From assembly GCF_051014445.1 (NCBI RefSeq), contig NC_135140.1:18035501-18099500 (forward strand): a DNA stretch of 64,000 nucleotides. Reading direction: 5' to 3'. Shown one piece after another: positions 1 to 13,400 of the stretch. Under the pieces are notes generated by a model. It did no database searches. It saw only the letters and a list, made by a program, of their open reading frames with translations, and was not told where the DNA came from. Numbering within the stretch: the stretch's first letter is position 1; every line of letters starts with the position of its first letter. The DNA comes from Colletes latitarsis (Eukaryota > Arthropoda > Insecta > Hymenoptera > Colletidae). The position numbers and the translations under genes are program-made.

Positions 1-281
1 AAACATAACCTTAAACTATCTTGATATCGAATGAGAACGATTTCTTTGAATTATATTAACGACTGGATTAATTTTGTATGATTATTATATTGATATTTTA
101 TTATATTAATATAGTTATTGTCTTCAAATATCTTAAAGAAAATATTAACATGATTATATTAAGGTTATGTTTACAATTCGAATGGTCATTAAGCTATTTA
201 AAATTCATTTAATTAGCACATTTGTAGCAATATATATAAAGCAACGTCTCAATGCGAAACTAAAATAGTATTGTTTTTTAG

Positions 282-1470
282 AATCCACGAAAAAAGAATC
301 GAAGAAGAGGATCCACGAGGAAGTAATCGCGGAGGATTATGATAGTACAAAAGACGAAATTAGTCCGATTGATATATCTCAAAAATTCATGGCAAGTATC
401 GTTTGAAATATGAACCTAATAAGATCGTTTCTAACTTGTATCGATCCTGTAAAGTGTAAAACATTTGTGCAGTTGTAACGAATCTTACAACTTTGATTTC
501 AGGGATTCAGTGGTTGTCCCAACAAATACAATATTTATCATGATTGTACAAAAAAATGTAAAGAATTGTGGGGACTTGGGCATGTACAACCTTCGGACAA
601 ATACTTGAAAAAACAATTAAGACTTATACAAAAGTATCCTTTACCAGAGACATGGAAAGCTATTTATGATCCAGGATGGCAAGTATAAATCTTTTTCTTT
701 TGAATATTGTCGCTTTTAGTATTCGTTTTGTTAATGTTTTTGATTCACTGATAGTGGTCAACATTATTACTGGGATTGGTCATCGGATCTAGTGTCTTGG
801 CTACCACCGGGTCATCCAAAATGTCAGATATCTCAGCCTGCATCTCAGTTGAGAGAGGAACTGCATCTTAAAGCAGCGGAACAAGATGATAATATGTCGA
901 GCGATGATAGCGGTAGCGATCAAGAGCCGATGGAAGTTAGTAGTCTAGTTTAGATGTAATTTAACCAGTAGTTTGTGTATTGGTACAAGTTGCAACGTAC
1001 AAGTCTCTATTTTATATAACATTCACGTTTCAGGTGGACGAACCGGATCCGAAGAAAGATAGGAAAGTAGAAAACAGGTTGAGACACAAGTCAATGGACA
1101 ACAAAAGAATACAAAGGTTGGATAGGTCCGACAGTAAAGATAAAAAAGATCGCACTCTAGATCCCATGGATCCAGCATCTTACAGCGATATTCCACGGTA
1201 TTGCTTTTTAATTATTCAACTGCTCTTTATTTCTTCAGTCAGTCTTAAACGAACTCTTTCTTTCCATATTTTTGCAGGGGTAAATGGTCGGACGGTTTAG
1301 CAAGGCACAACGAAGCTAAAACTGGCGCAGACACAACTGCTTCAGGGCCACTTTATCAAATGAGGCCATATCCTAGTCCAGGCGCAGTACTTAGGTCAAA
1401 TAGAGCCAATAAAACAGAACCTGAATCGTCTAATAAAGCTAAAGTAACAGGACCCGAAAAACCAGAATAA
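282..1470 (+). CDS. PQBP1: Polyglutamine-binding protein 1 (PQBP1), 5'-partial
   Basis: PQBP1 is a nuclear WW-domain protein that binds proline-rich partners and spliceosomal U5 proteins through a disordered C-terminus. I read five exons: 282-391, 503-678, 755-935, 1034-1197 and 1278-1470, and all phases agree. Exon one encodes EEVIAEDYD, the family's acidic N-terminal motif. Exons two and three join to give a WW domain with DPGCGQHYYWDW and DLVSWLPPGHP, where the second conserved Trp and YYW are visible. Exons four and five give the conserved C-terminus: LDPMDPASYSDIPRGKWSDG, then NEAKTGADTTASGP and RPYPSPGAVLR. The first exon with the start codon (family N-terminus MPLP...) is not found and must lie left of position 1, because exon 282 begins in mid-codon. 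Two of the four introns use GC instead of GT donors (392 and 679); the protein frame requires both. An AATAAA at 1882-1887 is a candidate poly(A) signal. Confidence 0.95.
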
Positions 1471-3450
1471 AACCTTCAATTTTCTGTGTATTGTACAATT
1501 TATTATATACCTTAAACGTAAGTTTATTGTCTTTTACCAAAGTTGCATAGGTATCTTTATAATCCCAAGAAAAGAAGTCGTCCAATAATCTTATTGAGAT
1601 TATTGTAAAGTTTGAACCTTCTATTCTCATATAGCTAAGTTGAATTTCAAATTTTAACGAACTTTAAAAATTTTTTACGCAACTAAAACTACCGTGAAAC
1701 TTGAAATAAGATTTTATTTCATTTCGAACGAGAAGTGGCCGTCGGCATAGGGCACTGCTCTGTAAGGAATAATATCGAAAAAATGATGCAAATTTATTAT
1801 GAAACATTAACGAATTGTATTTTGTCGAGTTTATGTTATAGATCATACGTGATTTAAAAATGGAACATGTATTTTGATCAAAATAAATTTCTCATTTTGT
1901 ATGAATGCAATACGTGTGTTCTAAGCTTTTGATGGGGAGGGGGGGCTCAATGGGTTGCATGAAACGAAGGAAAGAGAAGAAAGTTATAGGAACAGAAAAA
2001 GCTGGACAAGATTGGAAATTTTGAATACATACAGAAAAATTCGACAACTGCCACACCTGTTTAAAAATTCTGATCGTGTGTGTGCGAAAGTATTTAACAC
2101 GAATTTAGCCACGCAAATATATATACGCGTTATTAATTTCGCTCGAGCTGTATAATATACAACATTGGCTAAAAAGTCTGCTTCTGATAAAAATTTTCAT
2201 GATTTCAGTTACGCGTAGGCTGAACATGCACCATCATGATAAAGAAAACAACGAATACCGAGGTCGTTTTAATTAAAATTTCTTCCCGCGAATCGATATC
2301 GTATAATGAAGAATACAAGAACATTATGGGATAATAAGCGTCTCGATGGTTGGAACAGCAACCGAATAAGTTTAAAAACGTATCGATATTAATTTTCAAT
2401 CGAAGCACGAGCATTTTTCAAATTTACCATTTGAACATTGCAGTTGACACTACTGCCGATATCTTCGAGTCAATGTTGAAGTTAACCTTGTTCTTGGCCT
2501 AGTTTGTCAGTAACGATGCAGGGGAGCAAGCTCGATATTTCCAAGGGATGAAACGCGTATAATGGAACGAATTCTCGGAGCCAGGTATTTCTGGACGAAT
2601 TTTTTGGGGAATTGCATCGTGTCTAGTCTACGTTCGAAGACGCGGTGTCGATTAAACGGCGAAACGTCTAGCGACGCAAAAATACAAACACCGTGCGTAA
2701 ATATCCTGTAACGTTAATTGCATGACGTAAAGAAGGATTTTATGAATTATAAGAGGAGTTGCGAAACATCACGAGTTCGCGCGAGCGTGGATTTTCACTA
2801 CGTGTGTGATATTTCACGCGCTATGAATACGATAACTTGAAAATCGTCAACCGCGTATTTGTGAGGTACGTATGCACGCTTGTTATCGTTTCATACTCGT
2901 CATTAAATATTTGCTCGTGGGATGTGCTCGAAATCGAGCATTATTTTCTATTTAAACTGTGGTCGAGTATTTACGCATTGGCGTTGAAACATTTATGACA
3001 TTACTTTTCCAGGTTAACTCATAGGCACATGACAGTTACAGGATTTTCCCGCCGATTTTCGAAACGTCACGATCATGATGTTCGCCCGAACATTGCATAA
3101 TCATTGATTTTTCGCCGGACTGAGATTCAAATTTGAATAATCTTGCATAAATGAAATTTAAGGAATTTTTTAACAGGAAGGTGAGATTCATTGCTTCCGC
3201 GCAACCGTTCAAATTGTTATGGTCACGATAGTTATACGAACGTTTCGCCACTCAAAAATACTTTTTTATCACGTTATTGCATTATGCATTTTATGTTCTT
3301 GTACCAGAAAATATTTATAGCTTCATAGATTGTTTGAGAAGGAAATGACAGTTTATAAAATTCTAATTGAATGAATTAAATCTTCTGAGGGGGGTGGGAC
3401 ATATAGATCACATAGTATGGCAAACATGTTAACATAACATATATTAATCT
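1471..3450. other. 3' UTR and intergenic/promoter-side region without a recognised gene
   Basis: The first ~430 bases are probably the PQBP1 3' UTR, ending near the AATAAA at 1882-1887. From about 2450 to 2900 the base composition becomes richer in CpG than its surroundings, as expected for a promoter or 5' non-coding exon of the downstream gene. A possible donor (GAG|GTACGT) lies near 2863. Reading frames here are short and resemble no known protein. Confidence 0.5.
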
Positions 3451-3458
3451 CATTTCAG

Positions 3459-4011
3459 ATAAATTTAATTTATTTATATCGGAGAAATATTCACTGGTAG
3501 TGTTTGTTACAAGGAAGTCTCAAACTACAAATATTTATTTCATTGGGCTTGGAATTATTGGTATCATTCATGCAGTTCTATGTAGATATGATAGACAAGA
3601 ACAAGAGTTGCCGTGGGGTAAGTAAAATGAAGCTTTGTACAAAAGTATGCAAATAATATACTTATTGCCTTTTTTTCATATAATTGTTTAATGTTTGAAA
3701 ATTTTCTTATTAAAGTGTATTAAGAAGGTTTATTGGTACACAGCGAATAGAAAGAATAAAGTTTAATTCATGTAAATATTTTTGTTAACATTATTATATT
3801 TCCGTCGTTATTACTATGTGCAGCAAAAAATATTTCATGTAAAGTGAAATGCTTTTGAGAGAGGCACATTTTGTATTATTAGTTTTTTTACAGGTAAACG
3901 CGAAAAAGATATACGAAGGTCATTAATATTCTTTTTAAACTTATTCCTTGAACTTGTATATTGTTGCGTCGTTCGTGAATATAGCGTTAGCGTAAGGATA
4001 GATTTATTATA
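3459..4011 (+). CDS. Possible two-exon fragment of a small membrane protein
   Basis: I do not recognise this. An acceptor (ATTTCAG, ending 3458) is followed by an open frame from 3459 to 3617 that encodes a hydrophobic stretch (IYFIGLGIIGIIHAVLC) and a polar tail (RYDRQEQELPWG). It ends at a strong donor, G|GTAAGT. A good acceptor with a pyrimidine run at about 3882-3894 leads to a second in-phase stretch, GKREKDIRRSLIFF and onward, to a TAA at about 4009-4011. No ATG opens the first frame, so a start exon further left would be needed. The phase does not allow a join to TRPM exon 2, which argues against an alternative TRPM N-terminus. It could instead be a 5' non-coding exon of TRPM, or chance. 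Confidence 0.28.
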
Positions 4012-4345
4012 ATTACGTGTAAGATCGCAATTTCGTTCGCCTTATTCGTCGTTGTTTTGAAACTACCCGACTTTACGTAAAATATTTACCGTTACACGTA
4101 ATAATAATGACGCAGATCGAATTGGTAATACATACCTGGTGATCCACCCTGTATATTTCAAGGAAGAATGTTAAAGTGTATTTCCCTTATCTGATTAATT
4201 TATCTTATCTCCGTTACACGAAAGTTTTCTTAACCATTTTATGTTTAAAGTTTTATTCAGTTAAGTAATTCTTGCATAGTTATGTGTATTCACAGTAAAA
4301 TATTAATATTGAAATTATAATCCCCTAAACTGTATTTTGCATTTA

Positions 4346-4370
4346 TTATTTATTTATTTATTTATTTATG
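4346..4370. repeat. (TTTA)n microsatellite
   Basis: About six consecutive TTTA-type units, in the non-coding sequence just upstream of the TRPM start exon. Confidence 0.85.
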
Positions 4371-4472
4371 TTGTTCCTTTATAATTATAATGATTTGTAT
4401 TTGGTTTTGTTTAATGTTCTTTTTTAGTTAGTATATTGGTTAAGGTGAATATATATTTTGATACATATCAAG

Positions 4473-7400
4473 ATGGCAATTGGAAGTATTATCTGTGGAG
4501 CAAGCACTCCTAAAATGAAGAGAAAAAAGGCAAAGGTATACTTTGTTTTGCTTTTATTCATTTCCTCTGAAAGTGAATATTACATTCGACTGTTTCTCAT
4601 AGATGTTTGATATAAGCATTAAAATATTTAAAAAATGTTAAAAGATTCGAAACAAAAAGTGGCAAATAATGGTATTGTTTAGGTATAATAAATTTTTAAA
4701 ACTCGTTACAGGCAACCGAACGCAGTTGGATAGAGGCGACATTTCAAAAAAGGGAATGTTCGAAGTTTATTCCGAGCGCTAAAGATGAGCACAGGTACGT
4801 AATGCGGCCAGACAATATTGTAAAAAATAATATACATAATAGTGTACGCTTTGTTACGATTTAAGCGAATTATGGATACAATTTAGAACGTTTTAAACTC
4901 TGTAACGAAAAAGTTACCTGAAGCTTCGTAAAAATTTATTTCAAGTAGAATGGCCCATTTCAAGTAAGCGAAAAACTAAAGTTTTTAACGCGCGTCATCT
5001 ATCATCACATGTTTTGTTCGATATTAAATAACATCATGCGTTGTTCAACTTTCATACTCGTTTGTTTCTACTCCCGACAGGTTTAACAGCGGTAGAATTA
5101 ATAAATAACCGCATGCATTTTGTTTCTCCGAAAGGGACAATATTTTTGCAGAGGCAATATAAGATCACCGCATCATAGCGATGATCGTAAAGTCGTTCAA
5201 TTAATTTTTAAATTAATTTCCTAATCGTAGTTCAATGTCTCAACGCATTTGTTTTGTTATTGCACTGTCCACGGTCATTGTTTATATTTCATTGCGCGTA
5301 CCTGTTATCGAGAATGTACTTTTAAATTTCTGCAGGTCATTATTAACACATTTTTTTTGTGTTCATTTACTTTCCATTTACTTTTCTTTCTTTCGTTCCA
5401 TTTATAGGTTTATGCAAGTACAGGGAGATAAGAATGCAGAGTATGATGTGATCACCACTTCCAGGTGAGAGTTAGTTATGCGTTCTGTCGCGATAAACGA
5501 TCTTATATTCTTAAAAAAAAATATTTAATATTGCTTCTGCAAATATATCGCATATACAGGTCGATTCTAGCAACTCGTATAAGCTGTGGCTCTTTTATAA
5601 GCGAGAATACAAGATGTTCACGAAGGAAAATGTTGAACGCTCAAAAGTGTTGCAGCGCGTTCCAGTTTCTAAAATCACTCTGTATATTCGAAAAAATATC
5701 GTATGCATCGTTGTATTTATAGAAAATAACGTTTTTGCTTCAAAGAACAATTAATAGTTATACTTCGTTCTACAGTTTCAAACAGTTGTTAACATAATAT
5801 TTATTTTTCCATGCATTCTATACTGTTCTCGATATTAGTGGTTTGTACGAAAAACTGCCTAACTGTAAGGTTTTAGCGTATCTTAAACGAAACACGTACA
5901 AAGTTCCGTCACACGTTTTCTTGATCGCTAATAAAATATTCTTTTACGTTTATATTCCCGTTATTGTTTTTCATAAAACATTTACTTTTCCTCGCGATAG
6001 CCGCACTCATCATTCTTTGGATCATATCATAATCAATCCATACTTGTGCAAGGAATATCATTGATGCAGTAACACCATGCTTCATTCAAAGACGATTATC
6101 TATGAAACATTTGAAATTGTATAGTAAGACTTTTTATGCGCCAAAGAAGACGTTGATTGAAAAGGAGTATAGTTACACGTACTAGTTGTAGTTTATTAGT
6201 CGTGTAGTGTAGTTATAAAGTATAAAATATTATTCTTTATTTAGCAATTTCTGGTTAGTTTGACGCTCTACGGATCTATTGATCTTAAAGTTGATAGAAG
6301 AGGTGTGACATTTGTTTATGTCAAAACGCATCTAACTTTTAATTTCCAAGCGAAACTGATAGGGAAAGGTTGGTTATTCTAGATGTTGTTGCGGATATTC
6401 TTATACTCATCACTGCGGAACCGGTGCAGACGTACAAAGTTATACTGCTAGTAATACCAAAGAAAAAGATCGAGAGCAATGGTCACCTGGTAAAAATACA
6501 CGGCCGTTTCCAACCGATGCGTACGGTACAATTGAATTTCAAGGCGGGCCGCATCCAACGAAAGCACAGGCAAGCGACGCGAGCGGATACAAACAGCTTT
6601 TAATAATTGCAGGAAATTACATTCTTATTAATATTTCCTCTATAGTACGTGAGACTAGCCCACGATACGAGGCCAGAGCCAATAGTACAATTACTGTGTA
6701 GAGAATGGAACTTAGGATTACCGAAATTGCTGATCACTGTACACGGTGGTCGTCCAAATTTTGACCTTCAGCCTAGTTTGAAGAAAGTTTTGAGAAAAGG
6801 TTTATTGAAGGCTGCAAAAACAACTGGCGCATGGATTTTCACAGGCGGAACTAATACAGGTTGATCTCACTCGTCATCGTCGTTTAGCTGAATCAGTCTG
6901 CAACCAAGCTGATTGCATATTTAAATTAAATTTGTATAGGTGTTACGAGGCAGGTAGGAGACGCATTGCTGTTGGAAAGATCTCAAAGGCAGGGACGCGT
7001 TGTGAGCATAGGCATAGCGCCATGGGGGATTTTAGATAAAAGCCATGAGCTTGTGAGCCGCGGAGGCGAAGTACCTTATGATTGCCTTTCGTCTCCATGG
7101 TGAATATAAATTTTATTTGGTTGTATAACGAGTCCGTTCGCGTCGACAAAGGGGATTGAAATCAATAAAATTCTTCAGGTCCAAATATGCGGTTCTAAAT
7201 AATCGACACGCGTATTTTTTATTGGTGGACAATGGTACTGGCGGTCGTTATGGCGCGGAGATCGTGTTGCGTAGGAAGTTAGAGAAATATATTTCCAATT
7301 TAAAATTACAGCCATGTAAGTATTGGTAACTAAAGTTAACTGTACCGTTAACAATTTTGATGGAACTCGTGTAAACATTTTGTTACAGATACGCACAGCA

Positions 7401-10400
7401 GCATCCCTGTCGTGGCATTAGTGATCGAGGGAGGAACAAACACAATACGTTCGGTATTAGAGTATGTTACGGATGATCCACCTGTTCCTGTAGTGGTTTG
7501 CGATGGCTCGGGCCGTGCAGCTGATCTCATCGCTTTCATGCACAAGTAATAAGTTTTAGAATACGTTAAGACGCTTAATGTATTTGTAAAAATATAAAGC
7601 AGTAACAAAAGAATAAATATTTAGATACGCGTCGGAAGGAGATGGAGAGAACGGGGATAACGAGGGACCATTAGAGAGTATGAGAGAACATGTTTTGGAA
7701 ACTATAAAGCGCACCTTTAAAGTTTCTACCGAACCAGCATGCCAATTGTACTCGGAACTTCTGCAGTGTACGCGTAAAAAACACTTGGTAAGCATCAGTA
7801 CTAAAATCTGCACGGTTAACTTTCTCTTTCTTTCTCAAGGAATATAACATTGATCGTTGAAATACAATTAACGTGTTCACAGATAACAGTATTTAGGATA
7901 ACTCAAGATCGTCCCCAAGAACTTGACCAAACAATATTGACAGCATTGTTCAAGTCCAAGCAATTGTCACCGGCCGAACAGCTATCGTTATCCTTGATTT
8001 GGAACAGAGTGGACATAGCACGCAGCGAAATATTCGTTTACGGGCAGAAATGGCCGCCGGGTGCTTTGGAACAAGCTATGATGCAAGCTTTGCAACACGA
8101 TAGAATCGATTTTGTAAAACTGCTTTTGGAGAATGGCGTCTCTATGCGAAAGTTCTTATCGATACCGCGTCTTGAAGAGCTTTATAATACCGTGAGTACT
8201 TTATAGTGAGTACTCTTGCTTTTTGTCGTTTATTCTGCAGCGCGATAAACGATCTATTATGAAATTCTGTTATACAGAAAGAAGGTCCTTCGAATACACT
8301 GGGCTACATTCTGCGCGACGTCCGACCAAATATTCCGCGTGGTTACATGTACACGTTACACGACATCGGGCTCGTGATAAATAAATTAATGGGAGGGGCG
8401 TACCGTTCTCAATACACTCGCAGAAGATTTCGCGTCATCTACACCAAAGTGATGAAAAGATCGGGTGCTCATCAACAGCACATGCATCGAAACAGCTGTG
8501 CATGGGGTGGCGCTACCCGTTACTATTCAGGATCCGGTAACAAACAAGAGAGTTCGACGATAAGTTTGCTCGCTGAAACGTTGCCGGCTAATCGCGATAC
8601 ACCTCTTTTCGATTACCCTTTTAACGAGCTGCTTATTTGGGCCGTTCTGACGAAGCGCCAGCAAATGGCGTTGCTGATGTGGCAGCACGGCGAAGAAGCT
8701 TTGGCGAAGTCGCTGGTCGCCCTCAAATTATACAAAGCCATGGCGCACGAAGCCGCCGAGGACGACCTCGAAACGGAAGTGTACGACGAGTTACGAAATT
8801 ACGGAAAGGAATTCGAGAACATTGGTACTGATATACGTTTAGAACAGCGACGAGGGTTGCTCTGAATCTAATAAAATGTGACAGTTAATACCACACGATT
8901 CTTTTTGTTTTCTTTTCCATAGCGTTAGAATTGTTAGATTACTGCTATCGCCAGGACGATGATCAGACGCAGCAGCTTTTGACCTCCGAACTTCAGAATT
9001 GGTCCGGACAGACGTGTCTTTCCCTAGCTGTTACAGCTAATCATCGTCCGTTGTTGGCGCATACTTGCAGTCAAATCATTTTAGCTGATCTATGGATGGG
9101 CGGTCTTCGGACAAGAAAGAACACAAATTTGAAGGTTGTCGATATTGTTATTACAGACAGACTGGTTCAGCAAAATGTTGCCAGTTTTCTTTCGAAAACT
9201 AATTTTCTTTATTTTCTTTTATTTAGGTTGTACTCGGGCTAGTCTGTCCATTTTACATAGCACGTTTGGAATTCAAAAGTCGCGAGGAGTTACAATTAAT
9301 GCCGCAAACCCAAGAGGAGCATTTGATCGCTCTCGAGGATGAAAAGGAGGACAGCGATTCCGAGCACGGCGCGCCAACCGGTCCTGACGTCGAGGTAATA
9401 ATTGTTTTTTTTTTTTTTTTAACAATATTGCCAGAAAATATTAAATAATTATACGAGGGGTGATTTTAATCGTAACGAGCAAACGTATAAAATATTATTA
9501 CAGTCGAGCAATTATCGCAAATGTGTAGAATATAATTTATAATTAATTAGTACAAACTTGTCATTGCATTTATGATAATTCATTGCTCATTTCATGCTGC
9601 AGTTATCAATTTTATTTTAAAAAACATTGCCGACAGTCATTGCTTTATTATTTTTTTTAATAACGTTTGATGTCGTTCGTTCATTGTATAAAATTTTTCA
9701 GATTTTTATCACGTGCAAATAGAAATTTCAGCAATGATAAATTGATCCAGAGTACCTAAGTTTTGTTTGCGTAATTGTTGTTAGAAGCTAGTCGAGCTAC
9801 CGTGTGTGTTTACTTGCAAAAAATGATTGTTGCATAATTGATACATATGGTTGCTGGTTTTGAATTGTAGTTTGTACATGAAAACGTATACGCATGTAGG
9901 TTCTATTTTATATACGTTAAACATTAAGCGTGAAGTTTGTCGGCTACTCAGAGTCACGTATTTAAACAGTACATTACAGTACCTAGTTTTGTACTTTTTA
10001 GTTTTCATTCTTAATGCGTGCATAAGATGATAATATTTATTAATTCATCATGTATGGTTTTATTATCTTTATTATCTAAATGTTGTACCTTTCAAATGTT
10101 TTGTTCGGAAATACGTCATCTACGTCTAGTGATTGGATCAGTATTTTATGGTAAAACGTATCGATCATTGTTAGAGGTATTGAAATGTGTTTTTATTATT
10201 CATAGACTATGTGGGTATGCGTATGAATTGTTTTTTAGAAACGTCAGCGCAGGAGCCTGAGCGTACGCAACAAATCCAGCAGCCAACAAGGCGCTAAGGT
10301 ATATCCATAATGGCCTGAAATGCAATGATTCTATGACCAATAAGTTCACACTTTCCGGTGCACTTTTCAACTATCTCTCTTTTGTTATTAGTTATCATCA

Positions 10401-13400
10401 AGGAAAACTTCTGTTTATTCAGTATCGGAATCCGTACCGGTGAGGATGATAACTAACGCTTCTATCGTAAACGAATCGTCCTTGTATTATATAAATACCT
10501 AAAAATCGTCTAGTCGATGAGATACCAGAAAAATATCGGTATTGTTCCAGTAAACGTAATGTCAATGACAGAAGTCGATCGACTTCAAAGATATATTTGT
10601 ACATGTACATAAATTTTTTATTTTATACGAACTCAGCCTCGAACCAAACAAATTTGAAAACTTTACTATGTGAAATGATCACAGGGCGTAAGAAAAAGGC
10701 AAAGAATTTTTATTAATTGATTTTTCATTTGATATACCGATGTTTTCTATCGCGTTTGATGTCTGTAATCATTACCAGTCGTGCGTTATTGATAATTTGT
10801 CCTTGATATTTGTTACTTGATATTTCAGTACGACCTTGCCTCCCAACGATTTACATTTCAAAAGTCACTGTCGATTAAAAGGGAAGAGGGACAGAAGATC
10901 ATTCGAATAATGCAACTAATTTCAACTGCCACTTTCCTCGCATTACATCTCGTAGTGCACTAATGATTTATATTTTACACGGCCATAATCTCTTCACACG
11001 AACTGCACTTTATCCGTTGCTTTCTATTCTCTCTTGTTTCTACTTTTCATAGTTCCTTAGCGATCCCCGACCAAATTTAATAATCTTTAAAGCAGTGATT
11101 CTCGACGATCCTTCTCGATGAGAAAAACATTAATAGAAGACTATAAATATACTTGAGAAACGCTACTTTAAAGGATCTCTCTGTTTGTCAAGAACAGGAT
11201 AATTATTTTGAACCGTCGTTTCCTGTACACAAAGCTTACTATCATTATTACACCACTTAGCTATTTTGTATTGTACATAACACGAAACTCCATGCATCGA
11301 AGTACCGTTAAAAATAATCCATCTTCATGCGATAGAGTAAAAGTTCATCCTTCGTGTACATTCTCTTCATAAATTCGTCTGTCGACAGAAAAGTATGGTA
11401 GTAACATATTTGTAGAAGGATTATATATGTGCCACGTAATATATCCAATTCTCTTTCCACCATCTTCCGCAATATTCTGGATCGTTACAGAAACATATCT
11501 CGTTACATTGTTCTGCTTCTTTCGTACTATGTATCATTCTACCAAACCGCCTTCTTTAACCGATACCCGTTAGAAACGCTCTTATTGTAAATGATTTCCG
11601 AGAATGACCGAGGAACTAGTAAAAAACCAATTATCGATACATGTCCAACATCTGAAAAATTCCTATTTATCTGTGTGTCAATGTTCTATGCCGATCTGTT
11701 TGATAAAGTTTACGCGAACTTTACTAAAGTTGTTCGTTTTTACGTGTAGGCCTTGATCAGCAACGAACACACTACAACAGTGGTGAAAGAAACGATCGTG
11801 CAAGAAAATGGGAAAGTTCTGACGGACAATGACGATGGCGTTCATCGTTCTTATGGCATTCACTCCGACTATTATGATACTAAGACCAGCCGGCCGTTGC
11901 GACTGAAGAAAAAATTATATGAATTTTATACGGCCCCTATCACTAAATTTTGGGCGAACGCTGTACGTTTTCGTCCCTCTGACAAATTGATAATTGTTTA
12001 ACACTTTAATGGCCATGGTCGCCACTGATATCGTAGACCAAAGTGAGGTACATGAAGATGCTAGGAATATTATTATAAGAAGGAATTATAAATGTAACCT
12101 ATGATGAAATGGTGACTGATACAGTGGGTCACGTATACGTGACAGCGGCCGTTAAAGTGTTAAGTTAGAGACGCTCTCACCAGCCTAGTTAGGGTGTTAC
12201 TAGCGTAAACAATTATCAACAAATTAAATTACATCCAAACGACCTATGGTTAAATACGAAATTTCTTTCTTTGTATCGCAGATAGCGTATATTATTTTTT
12301 TGGTACTCTTCTCATACTGCATTCTTATACACATGGATGATCATCCATCGCTGGCAGAGATCTATGCAATCACGTATGTCTGCACATTGGGATGCGAGAA
12401 AGTACGCGAAATCGCAACATCCGAGCCGGCCACACTTTCACACAAATTTAGCGTGTGGGCATGGAACATGTGGAATCCTTGCGACGCGGCTGCTATTATT
12501 TTTTTTCAAATCGGTCTGGCCTTACGTTTGCGACATTCTACGCTCGACGTTGGTCGTGTCATCTACTGCGTTGATTGCATTTATTGGTATTTGCGGATAT
12601 TCAATATCCTTGGTGTAAATAAATACTTTGGTATGTTATGCTGCTCAAACTACAGTTATAACTAAACGAATAAGCGTACATGAATAAATAAGTGTGTTTG
12701 ATACGTATGACGGATAAATAAAATTTTTCATTATTCTCGTTAGGTCCATTGGTTACCATGATGGGAAAGATGGTAAAAAACATGATATACTTTGTAGTGC
12801 TCTTGCTAGTCGTATTGATGAGCTTTGGCGTAACACGGCAAGCTATTTTAAATCCCAATGCTGAGCCTAAATTAAAAATCATTCGAGACGTATGTGTTTT
12901 CTATAAATACTTTCTAGCTTCTGGTACAGGAGATGATCGATTATTGACGAAACATGTATGTTCCTTGTTCCACAGATATTCATGGAGCCATATTTCATGC
13001 TATACGGAGAAGTGTACGCAGACAACATAGACCCTGATTGCGGAGACGAACCGGGAATGATACCATGTCTTCCAGGCCGTTGGATCACACCTGCTGTAAT
13101 GTCTATTTATCTTTTAGTCGCAAACATTTTGCTGATAAACCTTCTGATTGCGGTTTTTAACAATATTTTCAATGAGGTAAACGCGGTGGCGCACCAAGTT
13201 TGGATGTTCCAACGTTTTACTGTTGTTATGGAGTATGAACAGAAACCAGTTTTACCTCCTCCGCTCATTGTAGTTTGTCACATATATCTGCTGGTGAAAT
13301 ATTTGCTGCGATATGTGACGCAAGGCAAAGCAAGTGCGGGTGAAACGTACGACAACGGGCTTAAGTTGTTCCTAGAGGTCGACGACATGGAGCGTCTCTA

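Noticed and set aside
4139..4160. CACCCTGTATATT resembling a satellite-element end
   Set aside because: Only the outer ~10 bases match; there is no inverted partner and no subterminal block.
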